A stretch of DNA of 64,000 nucleotides from Catellatospora sp. TT07R-123 (GCF_018327705.1 NZ_BNEM01000001.1:4623364-4687363), one strand, 5' to 3'. Counted from the stretch's first letter, positions 1 to 11,488 are shown. Notes: generated by a model not told the origin, from the letters alone. A program made the numbers and translations.

Positions 1-118
1 CAAGATCCGCGCTCGGCGGGTGACCGGCGTGACCACGCAGCAGCAGCGGCAGATCGCTCGTGCGGTCAAGAACGCCCGTGAGATGGCGCTCCTGCCGTAC
101 ACCACCACGGGTCGCTGA
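1..118 (+). CDS. rpsR: 30S ribosomal protein S18, C-terminal part
   Basis: Only the last 38 codons are present, ending at TGA 116-118; the 5' part lies left of the window. The tail reads [10 protein letters not shown], then [20 protein letters not shown], the conserved S18 C-terminal RNA-binding helix of the small subunit. It sits 14 bp upstream of rplI, the classical rpsF-ssb-rpsR-rplI order, so it is probably co-transcribed with it. Identification is secure despite the truncation. Confidence 0.95.
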   Translation, partial: KIRARRVTGVTTQQQRQIARAVKNAREMALLPYTTTGR

Positions 119-132
119 GAGGGGGCACCGCA

Positions 133-582
133 ATGAAGATCATTCTTACGCACGAGGTGTCCGGTCTCGGCACCCCGGGTGACATCGTCGAGGTCAAGGA
201 CGGTTTCGGCCGTAACTACCTGCTGCCCCAGGGCTTCGCGATCGCGTGGACCAAGGGCGCCGAGAAGCAGGTCTCCTCGATCAAGCGGGCCCGCGCGGCC
301 CGTGAGGTCAAGGACCTGGGCCACGCCAACGAGCTGAAGTCGGCGCTGGAGGGCCTGAAGGTCACCCTGCAGGCTCGCGCCGGCCAGGGCGGCCGCCTGT
401 TCGGTTCGGTCACCGCGAACGAGATCGCCGACGCCGTGAAGTCGGCCGGCGGTCCCGCGCTCGACAAGCGGAAGATCGAGCTGCCGGGCCACATCAAGAC
501 GACCGGTGGTTACACGGTGCAGATCAAGCTGCACCCGGACGTGACCGCCAAGTTCAACCTGAACGTGGTCGCCGCCAAGTAA
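133..582 (+). CDS. rplI: 50S ribosomal protein L9
   Basis: 149 residues, the usual length for L9. The N-terminal signature MKIILTHEVSGLGTPGDIVE and the following GFGRNYLLPQGFAI motif are the rRNA-binding N-domain; a long helical linker (about residues 40-75) leads to the C-terminal domain with GRLFGSVTANEIA. The ATG at 133 is preceded by a GA-rich Shine-Dalgarno tract (GAGAGGGGG, 116-124). It follows rpsR closely and is followed by a strong hairpin terminator, so it closes the ribosomal operon. Confidence 0.97.
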   Translation: MKIILTHEVSGLGTPGDIVEVKDGFGRNYLLPQGFAIAWTKGAEKQVSSIKRARAAREVKDLGHANELKSALEGLKVTLQARAGQGGRLFGSVTANEIADAVKSAGGPALDKRKIELPGHIKTTGGYTVQIKLHPDVTAKFNLNVVAAK

Positions 583-591
583 GCGGAACGC

Positions 592-628
592 ATCGCGGCC
601 CCCGGGACACCGTCCCGGGGGCCGCGAT
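592..628. terminator. bidirectional hairpin terminator after rplI
   Basis: Perfect 17-bp stem (592-608 pairing with 612-628) with a 3-nt loop at 609-611, core GGCCCCCGGGAC. It lies between the convergent ends of rplI (plus) and the VWA lipoprotein gene (minus), so it can stop transcription in both directions. There is no long U-tract, as is common for actinobacterial terminators. Confidence 0.85.
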
Positions 629-635
629 CGTCTGC

Positions 636-2102
636 TCAGCGGCCCAGCAGCGGCTGGGCGTCGTGGATCATGTCGGCGAGGTCGTCGACCGCGCGGTCGT
701 CCAGCTCGCCCGCGGCCGTGTCGGCGATGCGGGCCAGCTCGGCCACGTCCGGGCGGCCGTCGGCGCCGCCGCGCAGCGCCACCGCGAAGAAGGCCGCCGC
801 GTAGCAGACCCGCAGCCGCGGGTCGGCCCGGTCGAACGTGCCGTCCAGGTCGGCGGCCTCGACCGACTCGTACGCCTCGGACGCCTCCTTGCTCACCGGG
901 TCCAGCCAGCGGACCCGCACCTGCGCCACCCGGCCGCGCGCCTCGGGCACCAGCTTGACCAGGTACAGCGCGGTCACCGAGTGCCCCGGGCCGACCTCGC
1001 CGCCGTCGACGCGGTCGTTGCGGAAGTCCTGGTCGGCGACGCGGCGGTCGTCGTACCCGATGAGCTGGTAGCTCTCGACGGTCGCGGAGTCGAACGTGAC
1101 CTGGGCCTTGGCGTCGAGTGCGCGCAGCGACAGCGTCGCGGGCAGCCTGCGGACGAAGACGTCGCGGGCCTGGCGCCGCTCGGAGACGTACACGACGAAC
1201 CCGTCGCCGCGGTCGGCCAGCCGCTCCATCAGCGCGTCGCCGTAGTCGCTGCCGACGCCTACGCCCAGCAGCGCGATCTGCTTGTCGGCCTCCGCGCGCA
1301 CCTGGCGCAGCATCCGGTCGGCGTCGGTGTTTCCGGTGTTGGCCAGGCCGTCCGAGAGCAGGATCACCCGGTTGCTGTAGCCGTCGCGGAAGCCGTCCCG
1401 CGCGGTCTGGTAGCCGGTCACCAGGCCCGCGCCCAGGTTGGTGCTGCCGCCCGCGCGCAGCGAGTCGATCGCGGCGTGCAGGTCCTCCTTCTCCGACACC
1501 CGGGTCATCCGGCGCACCACCTTCGCGCTGTCGTTGAAGGTGACGATCGCGACCGCGTCGGTCGGGCGGAGCTGGTCGACCAGGGTGTGCAGCGCGTCGG
1601 AGACCAGGTCGAGCCGGCCGGGGTCGCCCATCGAGCCGGACACGTCGATCACGAACGTCAGCGCGGCGTCCCTACGCTGCCCGGCGTCCTCGGCGCGGGT
1701 CTGCAAACCGATGCGCAGCAGCCGCAGCGACGACGAGCCCGCATGGCTTCCGGGCACCCGCGTGCCGTCCACGTGCACCGCGAACCCGTCGCCGCGGGGC
1801 TGCGGATAGTGCTGGTCGAAGGCGTTGACGAACTCCTCGGGGCGCACGGTGTTCGCGTCGGGCAGCCGCCCGTCGGCGATCCGGCCCGCCGCGTACGTGT
1901 AGGAGGCGGTGTCCACGTCCAGGGCGAAGGTGGACTGGTTGTCGCGCTGGGGGTCGACGGCGGCGCCCTGGTCGCGGTCGGCCCCGGCCTGCGGTCCGGG
2001 CGGGGCTGGGCGGTCGGCGGAGGTCGAGGGTTCGCCCGCGGAGCAGCCTGCCGCGGCGAGCGCGACGGCGAGCAGGATGGCGGGGGCGCTGAGTCGCTTC
2101 AT
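636..2102 (-). CDS. VWA-domain lipoprotein (YfbK-like)
   Basis: 488 residues from ATG 2102, chosen because it begins a lipoprotein signal (MKRLSAP, hydrophobic core, lipobox AAGC with Cys20); an in-frame extension upstream has no signal character. A Ser/Pro linker is followed by a YfbK-type N-terminal domain (FALDVDTASYTYAAGRIADG), then a von Willebrand A domain with the MIDAS start FVIDVSGSMGD, and a C-terminal DUF3520-like region. The protein is predicted to be anchored on the outside of the membrane and to bind a metal-dependent ligand; substrate unknown. It is convergent with rplI. Confidence 0.85.
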   Translation of the reverse strand: MKRLSAPAILLAVALAAAGCSAGEPSTSADRPAPPGPQAGADRDQGAAVDPQRDNQSTFALDVDTASYTYAAGRIADGRLPDANTVRPEEFVNAFDQHYPQPRGDGFAVHVDGTRVPGSHAGSSSLRLLRIGLQTRAEDAGQRRDAALTFVIDVSGSMGDPGRLDLVSDALHTLVDQLRPTDAVAIVTFNDSAKVVRRMTRVSEKEDLHAAIDSLRAGGSTNLGAGLVTGYQTARDGFRDGYSNRVILLSDGLANTGNTDADRMLRQVRAEADKQIALLGVGVGSDYGDALMERLADRGDGFVVYVSERRQARDVFVRRLPATLSLRALDAKAQVTFDSATVESYQLIGYDDRRVADQDFRNDRVDGGEVGPGHSVTALYLVKLVPEARGRVAQVRVRWLDPVSKEASEAYESVEAADLDGTFDRADPRLRVCYAAAFFAVALRGGADGRPDVAELARIADTAAGELDDRAVDDLADMIHDAQPLLGR

Positions 2103-2417
2103 GCACCCATGGACGGGCCTGACAAGATCAAAAGCTCGTGATGTGTCGTACCTGAGACACAAGCGGAACCAATCGCGACACTCCTGACACCTGGCTGTTA
2201 TCCGCCCGGACCGGGATGCAGCACCTTCCGGGAAACCGCGCCCACGCGGCCCTACCCGCGCACTGCCCCTCCGCCCCGCCACGCGCGGGTGGCTGCGACG
2301 CGTGCAGTTTCGGGGGAACTGCTGGAATCAGGCCACCTATTCGGGCCGTTTCCCCGAAACTGCGGCAACGAACGCGCGGCGCGGCGCCAGGCGGCGCGCA
2401 CGCGGCGCGACGGGGCG
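2103..2417. other. 315-bp intergenic region with palindromic repeat
   Basis: No gene is supported here. It contains the promoter region of the VWA lipoprotein and, at 2303-2363, a copy of a 61-bp palindromic element that recurs inverted at 14202-14262. The rest is GC-rich with no recognisable feature. Confidence 0.6.
2303..2363 (+). repeat. 61-bp palindromic repeat, copy 1
   Basis: Inverted arms GCAGTTTCGGGG (2304-2315) and CCCCGAAACTGC (2352-2363) enclose a spacer with TGCTGGAATC and ATTCG boxes. The reverse complement of 14202-14262 aligns with it over the full 61 bp without gaps, with about 50 identical positions by hand count. Both copies are intergenic. It looks like a dispersed REP-like or conserved hairpin element; no coding or binding function can be assigned. 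Confidence 0.7.
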
Positions 2418-3047
2418 TCAGGTGATGCTGAGCAGGACGGTGGCGGCGCCGCCGGCGACGACGGCGGCGCAGAAGCCGATGGTCGCGGCGCGCCAGGTGT
2501 CGCTGGCCCAGCGGAGCACGGCCGCCACCGCGAGCGCGCCACCCAGGGCCAGCGCCCAGCGCGGCGACGAGGAGATCAGGTCGCCCAGCGCCGCGGAGCG
2601 CTTGGATTCGCAGCCGCCGAGCCCGACCGCCAGGCACGCGGGGTCGGGGGTGCCGGGCAGCAGCAGCGCCCGCCCGAGCAGGACCAGTAGTGGCACGGCG
2701 AACCACCCGGTGGCCCACAGCAGCGCCGACCAGTAGTCGCGCTCGCCCGGCCCCTGGTCAGGCGCCGGGGCGTGAGCCGTGCGGGCCTCCGGCGGGGGGT
2801 GCTCGGCGAGGTTGTCCGGCCACCGGTCGTCCTCGTACGGCTCGTAGGCCTCGTGGGTGACGTAGGTGTGGAAGCCGCGGTCGTCGCGGTCGTCGTAGGA
2901 CGGCTGGCCGTAGCGGTCGGCGGCGGAGCGCTGGCGCGGCACGGCCCGGTCGTCCGGATCGCCCCAGCCGCCGGCCCGGGTGTTGGGCGCGCCGTACGGC
3001 ACCTGCCCCCACCCCTCGGGCTGCGACTGCCGGTCCGGATATCCCAC
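2418..3047 (-). CDS. proline-rich small membrane protein
   Basis: 209 residues from a GTG at 3047 (VGYPDRQSQPEGWGQ); the open frame continues upstream without good coding character, and no clear ribosome site fixes the start. The first 120 residues are hydrophilic and rich in Pro, Gly, Tyr and Asp, followed by three likely membrane segments (WFAVPLLVLLGRALLLPG; ALALGGALAVAAVL; a C-terminal helix ending VLLSIT). I do not recognise the family. It is divergent from dnaB across the DnaA-box region. Function unknown. Confidence 0.55.
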   Translation of the reverse strand: MGYPDRQSQPEGWGQVPYGAPNTRAGGWGDPDDRAVPRQRSAADRYGQPSYDDRDDRGFHTYVTHEAYEPYEDDRWPDNLAEHPPPEARTAHAPAPDQGPGERDYWSALLWATGWFAVPLLVLLGRALLLPGTPDPACLAVGLGGCESKRSAALGDLISSSPRWALALGGALAVAAVLRWASDTWRAATIGFCAAVVAGGAATVLLSIT

Positions 3048-3204
3048 GCGGGCAGCGTGGCCGAGACCGATGTCCCGGGCAATCGGCCGAACCGGCGAAA
3101 ATCGGCGGACAACGATGTCATGATCTACGCCACGCCCGATCCGAAAATCTTGGCGATAATCTTGTGTGCACACCCTGTGTGTAGTGTTTTCCCAGGTCAG
3201 AGCG

Positions 3205-3305
3205 TTATGCACATCTTGTGGAATGCGCCTGTCCACAGGTTGTGCACAGCATCCCCCACAGGTCTTCCGGGGTTGTCCACAGGGTTGTCCGCAGGTCTGT
3301 CCACC
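3205..3305 (+). promoter_or_regulatory. cluster of DnaA-box-like sites
   Basis: Six nine-mers in one orientation resemble the actinobacterial DnaA box (T/C)TGTCCACA: TTATGCACA 3205, CTGTCCACA 3229, TTGTGCACA 3240, TTGTCCACA 3273, TTGTCCGCA 3285, CTGTCCACC 3297. Those at 3229 and 3273 match exactly; the others differ at one base. Successive start-to-start distances are 24, 11, 33, 12 and 12 bp, close to whole helical turns, so the sites would lie on roughly one face of the DNA. They abut the dnaB promoter, suggesting DnaA control of the helicase gene or local DnaA titration. Confidence 0.65.
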
Positions 3306-3312
3306 GGGGTGT

Positions 3313-3341
3313 TTGTGCCCGGGCGGCGGCCCGCCTAGGGT
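3313..3341 (+). promoter_or_regulatory. probable dnaB promoter
   Basis: A -35-like TTGTGC (3313-3318) and a -10-like TAGGGT (3336-3341) are separated by exactly 17 bp. Transcription would start near 3348, giving a leader of about 26 nt with the ribosome site AGGGGGAGG (3361-3369) before GTG 3374. The -35 lies just downstream of the last DnaA-box-like site. Confidence 0.5.
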
Positions 3342-3373
3342 CAATCAGATCCGCGAAAGTAGGGGGAGGCGCC

Positions 3374-6301
<2,928 letters not shown>

Positions 6302-6308
6302 GCCCGGC

Positions 6309-6704
6309 ATGCGGCGCGGACAGTGGGACGTGCTCGGCGTCATCTCCGCCGGGGGTGTGCTCGGCGCGCTCGCCCGCTACGGGCTAGGGGTCGCGTTCCC
6401 GCAGCCGCCGGACGGGTTCCCGTGGACCGTCTTCGCGATCAACGTGCTCGGGTGCGGGCTCATCGGCGTGCTGATGGTGCTGGTCACGCACGTGTATCCG
6501 GGGCGGCGCCTGCTGCGGCCGTTCGTCGGCACCGGCGTGCTGGGCGGGTTCACCACCTTCTCGACGTATACCGTCGACATCGTGCGGCTGCTGCACGCCG
6601 GAGCTCCGGGCACGGCGCTGGCCTACCTGGCCGGCACGCTCGTGTCGGCCCTGCTCGCGGTGTACGGCGGGACGGTGCTGACGCGATGGGCGGTGCGGCG
6701 GTGA
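6309..6704 (+). CDS. crcB: CrcB/Fluc fluoride exporter, first subunit
   Basis: 131 residues from ATG 6309 ([10 protein letters not shown]). Four hydrophobic segments and the family signature [17 protein letters not shown] (around residues 75-92), plus the N-terminal [13 protein letters not shown], identify a fluoride channel of the Fluc/CrcB family that exports F- across the cytoplasmic membrane. The stop codon overlaps the start of the DUF190 gene by four bases, and a second crcB follows, so the product probably heterodimerises with it. No fluoride riboswitch was recognised upstream; the gene follows dnaB directly. Confidence 0.92.
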   Translation: MRRGQWDVLGVISAGGVLGALARYGLGVAFPQPPDGFPWTVFAINVLGCGLIGVLMVLVTHVYPGRRLLRPFVGTGVLGGFTTFSTYTVDIVRLLHAGAPGTALAYLAGTLVSALLAVYGGTVLTRWAVRR

Positions 6705-7024
6705 GCGCGTTGCGGCTGACGGTGGTCGTCGGCGAGGACGACCGGGTGGCCCATCGGCCGCTCTACACCGAGATCGTGCACCGGGCGCACCGGGCCGGGC
6801 TGGCGGGCGCGACGGTGCTGCGCGGCGTCGAGGGATACGGGCGGTCCGCGCGGATCCATACCGACCGGCTGCTGTCGCTCTCGGCGGAGCTGCCGATGTT
6901 CGTGGTCATCGTGGACGCGGCCGAGAAGGTGCGGGCGTTCCTGCCGGAGCTGGCCGAGCTCGGCGTCGACGGGCTGGTCACGGTGGAGCCGGTGGAGCTG
7001 GTCGACCTGGGGGACCTGCCGTGA
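6701..7024 (+). CDS. DUF190 family protein
   Basis: 107 residues from GTG 6701, overlapping the upstream crcB stop (GTGA). The sequence [32 protein letters not shown] and VLRGVEGYG is typical of DUF190, a small PII-like ferredoxin-fold protein often encoded with crcB. It overlaps the next crcB start as well, so the three genes are translationally coupled. A role as cytosolic regulator or sensor of fluoride export is an inference from context; no ligand-binding data can be read from the sequence. Confidence 0.88.
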   Translation: MSALRLTVVVGEDDRVAHRPLYTEIVHRAHRAGLAGATVLRGVEGYGRSARIHTDRLLSLSAELPMFVVIVDAAEKVRAFLPELAELGVDGLVTVEPVELVDLGDLP

Positions 7025-7371
7025 CGGTGCTGCTGGTGGCGCTGGGCGCGGCGGTGGGGGCGCCGCTGCGATACCTGGCCGACCGGGCGGTGCAGGCCCG
7101 CCATGACTCGGTCTTCCCCTGGGGGACGCTGGCGGTGAACGTGGTCGGCTCGTTCGTGCTCGGCGCGCTGGCCGGCGGCGCGGCGACCAGCGATCTCGCG
7201 GCCCTGCTCGGCACCGGCTTCTGCGGCGCCCTGACCACGTACTCCACCTTCGGCTACGAGACCCTCAAGCTCGCCGAGTCCGGCGCCAAGGGCTACGCCG
7301 TCCTCAACGCCGCCCTCAGCATCACCCTCGGCCTGCTCGCCGCAGCGGCCGGCTACGCCTTGCTGAGTTGA
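7021..7371 (+). CDS. crcB: CrcB/Fluc fluoride exporter, second subunit
   Basis: 116 residues from GTG 7021, overlapping DUF190 by four bases. Conserved features are [10 protein letters not shown] near the N-terminus, [15 protein letters not shown] and [18 protein letters not shown], with four membrane segments. Two consecutive, diverged crcB copies are typical of Gram-positive bacteria that build a heterodimeric fluoride channel. The last 19 bp overlap the convergent end of the minus-strand membrane protein gene, and no terminator is visible there. Confidence 0.92.
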   Translation: MTVLLVALGAAVGAPLRYLADRAVQARHDSVFPWGTLAVNVVGSFVLGALAGGAATSDLAALLGTGFCGALTTYSTFGYETLKLAESGAKGYAVLNAALSITLGLLAAAAGYALLS

Positions 7372-8696
7372 TCAGGAAGCTGTGCCCCCGACACGCCGTC
7401 GACCCGTGCCATAAGTTCATGATCGACGGAGAAGAGCGGGGCGGCCCAGAGGGCGAGGGTGGCGGGGTAGAGGAGGTAGCCGAAGCGGGTGGCGGGCATC
7501 AGGATGATGGCTGCCAGCAGGCCGACGGCGCAGACGGCGGCCACCGTGGCGGCGGAGCGGGGCGGGTGGCGCAGCAGCCAGGCGGCGATGGCCAGGGCGG
7601 TGAGGCCGAGCAGGGCCAGGGCCACGGTGCGGCCCGCCGGGACGTGCTCGGCGAGCAGGCGTCCCAGCAGCGGTGACGCGGCCGGGCTGGTGACCAGGCC
7701 GTGGCCGGTGGGGAACCGGATCACGTTCTCGATGAACGCCGCCGGTTCGACCAGCAGCGGCGGCAGCATGGCCAGCACGGGCAGGCCCACCGCCCCGGCG
7801 GCGTAGCGGATGCCCCGGCGGCGGACCAGGGCGTACGCGGCGAGCACCACCACGACCGGCCAGGCGAGCAGCTTCATCGCGGCGGCGGCGCCGATGGCGG
7901 CTCCCGCCCAGCCGAACCGCCGCCGGGCCGCCAGCGCGAGTGCGAGCAGGCACAGGGCCAGCACCGGCAGATCGTCGCCGCCGGTCGCCAGGGTCAGCGC
8001 GCACAGCGGCAGCACGGTGGCCGCCTGGACGGCGCGCACCAGGAGGCTGTCCTGGACCTGCGTGCCGCCGGTGCCGGGGCGGCGGAGCAGGGCGGCCGCG
8101 GCGACCACGCAGGCCGCGGTGGCGAGGGCGAACCAGACCCGGGCGTCGGTCCAGGCCGCTGCGCCGAACAGCGCGCGCGGCAGGCCGAAGACCGCCATCC
8201 CCGGCTGGTACGGCGTGTAGCCGAGCAGCGGATCGGACAGCCCCGCGATGGCATCCCGCCCGAGGTAGGGCGTGCCGGTGTCGAGCAGGCGCCGGGCGGA
8301 CGCCTCGACGACCAGCACCTCCTCCTGGGCCCGGTCGCCGGCTCCCCCGGCGCGCGCGGCGGCCTGGAGGAGCAGCGGCAGCAGCGTGACGACCAGCCAG
8401 GTCACCGCGGTGACGGCGGCGCGGGCGGTGGGGCCGGTGAGCTTGGGCGTGGCGGGCGCCCGGCTCGCGGCGTACCGGATGAGCAGCTGGACCACGACGG
8501 CGGCGCAGGCGGCGGCGTAGCCCCAGACCGCGACGGCGCCCCAGGCCCGGTGCGGCGCCAGCGTCGACCCGGCGCCGGTGAACCCGGCGAACAGCGCGCT
8601 CAGGGCGTACAGCCCGAGGTCGGCGGCCAGGCCGCCGGCGGCCCGGTCGATCCGGCGCCACAGGTCACGGGCGGGGCGGCCGGATGCGCTGGTCAT
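7353..8696 (-). CDS. polytopic GT-C/GT87-like membrane protein
   Basis: 447 residues from ATG 8696 (MTSASGRPARDLWRRID); an upstream in-frame extension runs antisense-like through the neighbouring gene and was rejected. About ten hydrophobic segments, a periplasmic loop with LLGYTPYQPGMAVFGLPRALFG, and a pattern of DDLPVLALCLLALALAARRR and AAAMKLLAWPVVVVLAAYAL resemble polyprenyl-phosphate-dependent glycosyltransferases (DUF2029/GT87). No catalytic motif is certain. The start overlaps the stop of the GGDEF-EAL gene by four bases, so the two are coupled. Substrate unknown. Confidence 0.65.
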   Translation of the reverse strand: MTSASGRPARDLWRRIDRAAGGLAADLGLYALSALFAGFTGAGSTLAPHRAWGAVAVWGYAAACAAVVVQLLIRYAASRAPATPKLTGPTARAAVTAVTWLVVTLLPLLLQAAARAGGAGDRAQEEVLVVEASARRLLDTGTPYLGRDAIAGLSDPLLGYTPYQPGMAVFGLPRALFGAAAWTDARVWFALATAACVVAAAALLRRPGTGGTQVQDSLLVRAVQAATVLPLCALTLATGGDDLPVLALCLLALALAARRRFGWAGAAIGAAAAMKLLAWPVVVVLAAYALVRRRGIRYAAGAVGLPVLAMLPPLLVEPAAFIENVIRFPTGHGLVTSPAASPLLGRLLAEHVPAGRTVALALLGLTALAIAAWLLRHPPRSAATVAAVCAVGLLAAIILMPATRFGYLLYPATLALWAAPLFSVDHELMARVDGVSGAQLPDQLSKA

Positions 8697-11218
8697 GCCG
8701 TGGAGTCTGACACCCGCCCGGTGCCGGTGCCACGCCCGGGGTTGCGCCGCTTCTGCGGCAGCTGCACCACCGCGCCCGGCCGGTGCAGCGGCTCGGCCAA
8801 CTGAGTGATCTTGCCGCTGTCGATCAGCTCCATCAGCGCGGGCAGCGGCATCGGCTTGGCGAACAGGTGGCCCTGCCCGGCGGTGCAGCCGAGCTTCCAC
8901 AGCATCTGCCGCTGGCTCTCCCGCTCCACGCCCTCCGCGACGACCAGCAGGTCGAGGTGGTTGGCCAGCTCCACGGTGGAGCGCACGACGGCGGCGTCGC
9001 TGATGCTGTGCTCCATCTGCACCACGAACGAGCGGTCGATCTTCAGCTCGCGGGCCTGGATGCGGGCCAGCACCGACAGCGAGGAGTAGCCGGTGCCGAA
9101 GTCGTCCAGGGCCAGCTCGCAGCCGAGCTCGGTCAGCTCGGCCAGCACCTGGTCGACGACGTCCAGCGGGCTCAGGTTGTGCGACTCGGTCAGCTCCAGC
9201 ATGAGCGCGTCGCCGGGCAGGCCGTGGTCGTCGAGGCGGGTGGCGACCAGGGCGGGCAGCCGCCGGTCGAGCAGGCTGCGCGGGGAGATGTTCACCGCGA
9301 CCGGCCAGCGGCATCCGGCCGCCCGCCACCGGGCCGCCCCGGCGAGGGCCTGGTCGAGCACCGCGTCGGTGAACGCGGTCAGCAGGCCGGACCGCTCGAT
9401 CGGCTCCAGGAAGCTGCGCGGCTCGACCCGGCCGCGGTCGGGGTGCTGCCAGCGGGCCAGCGCCTCGGCGCCGATGGTGGCGCCGCTGGCCATGTCGACG
9501 ATCGGCTGGAACTCCAGCGTGAACTCGCGCTGGGCCACGGCGCGCGGCAGCATGCCGCCGACGACCAGACGGGTGCGGTCGGCGGTGTCGCGGTCGGGTG
9601 CGTACACCGCGACCATCCGCCCGGTGCGCTTGGCCTGGTACATCGCGATGTCGGCGCGGCGCAGCAGCTCTACGAAGCCGCCGGTGGACGGGGCGGTGGC
9701 GACACCGGCGCTCGCCGACACCACCATCGGCATGCCGTCGATCTCGACCGGCTCCTGGAGCACCTTGAGCAGCGCCTCCGCCCGGTGCTGGGCCAGTGCC
9801 GGGGTCGGCACCGAGCGGTACAGCACCGCGAACTCGTCACCGCCGAGGCGGGACACGAGCGCGTCCGTCCCGGCCGCTTCCTCCAGCCGCCGCGCCACGG
9901 TGACCAGCACCTGGTCGCCCGCGCCGTGCCCGAGGGCGTCGTTGATCTCCTTGAAGTGGTTGAGGTCCAGCACCAGCAGCGCGGTCACGCCGCGGCGGGC
10001 GCCGCGGGTGTCCAGGGCCAGCGTGACCTCGTCGCGCAGCAGCCGCCGGTTGGGCAGGCCGGTGAGCGGGTCGTGGGTCGCGTCGTGGGCGTACTTGTCG
10101 GCGAGCTGTTCGAGCTGCACGAACGAGGTGGCGTTGCGGACCGAGGTGCCCAGCGCGCCCGCGAACGCGCGCAGGGTGAGCTGCTCGCGCTCGGACAGCG
10201 AGACCGGGCGCTGGAAGCACAGGCGCAGCTCGCCGACCTTCTCGCTGTCGCCGTCGCCGCCCAGCGGCACGACCGCGGTGCGGGCCGGGTCCGGCGGCAC
10301 GTGGGTGGGGGTGCCCTGGTACAGGATCTCGGCGTGGGTGCCGCTGACCAGCTGCTCCAGGCCGGGCAGGCGGATCTCCACCTCGACCGTGTCGGCGGAG
10401 AACAGCGTCGCCGCGTTGCGGACGGCCTTGCGCAGCACCTCGTCCAGCTGCACCGCGTTCAGCGCGTCGGTCGCCTCGGCGAGCTGCTGCCAGGCCTTGC
10501 GCTCGGCCCGCGCCCGCACCCGGCCGCGATGGGTGAGGTGAAGGCTGAGGACGATCACAGGAATGACGATGAGCAGCTGCGGTTCCTGCTTGAGCACGAC
10601 CAGCGTCAGCACCGCCACCGCGAAGCGCACCAGCGCCGAGCCCCAGCGCAGGTCGGGGTCGGCCAGGAAGCGGTCGCGCAGGCTGGTCTGCGTGGCCAGC
10701 GCGATGACGGGCAGCGCGATGACGTCGTCGGCCACCTGCGCGGCCAGGTAGGCCAGCGCGAGCAGGCCGAGATGGTGCACCGGGTCCTGGGCCGCGCTCG
10801 GCGCGAGTGACAGCACCGCCGCGGCGATGCCGCAGATGACGGTCTCCTTGGCCACGGCGAAGACGAACCGCATCGGCGAGGCCATCCGGTTCACGGCCCT
10901 GGCGGCGGTGGAGCCCACGACGGCGGCCAGCACCGCCCAGGGCATCGGCAGCAGGGCGGCGGCGACCAGGAGCGCGGCGTCGGCCCAGTGCACGTTGTGG
11001 TGGTTGGACCGGATGCGCACCTGCACGTTGGTGAGGGTCGCCAGCATCACCAGCAGGGCCATGCCGCCGGCGCGCAGCGCCAGTTCGCTGCCCACGGGTC
11101 TGGTGAGGGCGAAGCCCAGGGAGGCGAGGACGATGACCGCCCCCAGAGACGCAACTAGACCGACTAGCAGTCTGAGCTGCCGATCGGTCTGCTGCGAGGT
11201 GTTCGTCTGGTCGGCCAC
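8693..11218 (-). CDS. membrane GGDEF-EAL cyclic-di-GMP enzyme
   Basis: 841 residues. Residues about 20-215 form a multi-spanning membrane sensor; a GAF-like region follows; then GGDEF (DPLTGLPNRRLLRDE and intact RLGGDEFAVLYR) and EAL (EALARWQHP, LELTESHN, ALDDFGTGYSSL, LKIDRSFV, VAEGVERESQ). Both active sites look complete, so it may make and degrade c-di-GMP. The position of the RxxD inhibitory site before GGDEF reads AGTD, so product inhibition at a canonical I-site is unlikely. It is divergent from moaCB and overlaps the downstream membrane protein gene by four bases. Confidence 0.93.
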   Translation of the reverse strand: MADQTNTSQQTDRQLRLLVGLVASLGAVIVLASLGFALTRPVGSELALRAGGMALLVMLATLTNVQVRIRSNHHNVHWADAALLVAAALLPMPWAVLAAVVGSTAARAVNRMASPMRFVFAVAKETVICGIAAAVLSLAPSAAQDPVHHLGLLALAYLAAQVADDVIALPVIALATQTSLRDRFLADPDLRWGSALVRFAVAVLTLVVLKQEPQLLIVIPVIVLSLHLTHRGRVRARAERKAWQQLAEATDALNAVQLDEVLRKAVRNAATLFSADTVEVEIRLPGLEQLVSGTHAEILYQGTPTHVPPDPARTAVVPLGGDGDSEKVGELRLCFQRPVSLSEREQLTLRAFAGALGTSVRNATSFVQLEQLADKYAHDATHDPLTGLPNRRLLRDEVTLALDTRGARRGVTALLVLDLNHFKEINDALGHGAGDQVLVTVARRLEEAAGTDALVSRLGGDEFAVLYRSVPTPALAQHRAEALLKVLQEPVEIDGMPMVVSASAGVATAPSTGGFVELLRRADIAMYQAKRTGRMVAVYAPDRDTADRTRLVVGGMLPRAVAQREFTLEFQPIVDMASGATIGAEALARWQHPDRGRVEPRSFLEPIERSGLLTAFTDAVLDQALAGAARWRAAGCRWPVAVNISPRSLLDRRLPALVATRLDDHGLPGDALMLELTESHNLSPLDVVDQVLAELTELGCELALDDFGTGYSSLSVLARIQARELKIDRSFVVQMEHSISDAAVVRSTVELANHLDLLVVAEGVERESQRQMLWKLGCTAGQGHLFAKPMPLPALMELIDSGKITQLAEPLHRPGAVVQLPQKRRNPGRGTGTGRVSDSTA

Positions 11219-11488
11219 GTGCTGACCTCTTCCGTCAGGAGACAGATGGTCGTGAGTGCCGACAGCCTAAGCGATTTTCAGTTCCACTCGTGACTGCGCA
11301 TTTCCGTCTCCTCGGCTCGAGCTGTCTGCTTGCCAACCTCTGCTGGAGAGCGTAGTTTCTGCGCGGTTGCTTTCAACTAGTACGTTCATAATTCAAACAA
11401 GTATGGCGATTTATCACAGTTAGTGGTGAGTCGCTTACTCGTCGTGTTCACTGTCAGTGTTCGACGCCTTGGCAACTAGGCTCTAGTC
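11219..11488. other. 270-bp divergent promoter region with AT-rich patch
   Basis: Separates the GGDEF-EAL gene (minus) from moaCB (plus). A conspicuous AT-rich tract at about 11370-11425 contrasts with the surrounding GC-rich DNA, as expected for promoters. A -10-like TAGGCT at 11477-11482 ends six bases before GTG 11489. No gene is visible. Confidence 0.6.
11477..11482 (+). promoter_or_regulatory. -10 element for leaderless moaCB
   Basis: TAGGCT matches the actinobacterial TANNNT -10 and ends six bases before the GTG at 11489, which would put the transcription start at or next to the start codon. No Shine-Dalgarno sequence precedes this GTG, consistent with a leaderless mRNA. The -35 is not obvious. 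Confidence 0.5.

Larger units (their letters stand above)
3048..3373. other. 326-bp divergent control region upstream of dnaB
   Basis: Non-coding region between the small membrane protein gene (minus) and dnaB (plus). It holds the DnaA-box-like cluster (3205-3305) and a probable dnaB promoter (3313-3341). The dnaB frame stays open upstream of its GTG to 3218, but that extension consists of the repeated TGTCCACAGG-type DNA and is very Cys/His/Arg-rich when translated, so it is not treated as coding. Confidence 0.7.

Noticed and set aside
3218..3373. Upstream extension of the dnaB reading frame
   Set aside because: It would add 52 residues with many Cys, His and Arg derived from the TGTCCACAGG repeats and would cover the promoter; GTG 3374 has an ideal ribosome site.
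11370..11425. AT-rich patch as horizontally acquired DNA
   Set aside because: It is confined to a divergent promoter region and flanked by typical genes, so promoter composition explains it.
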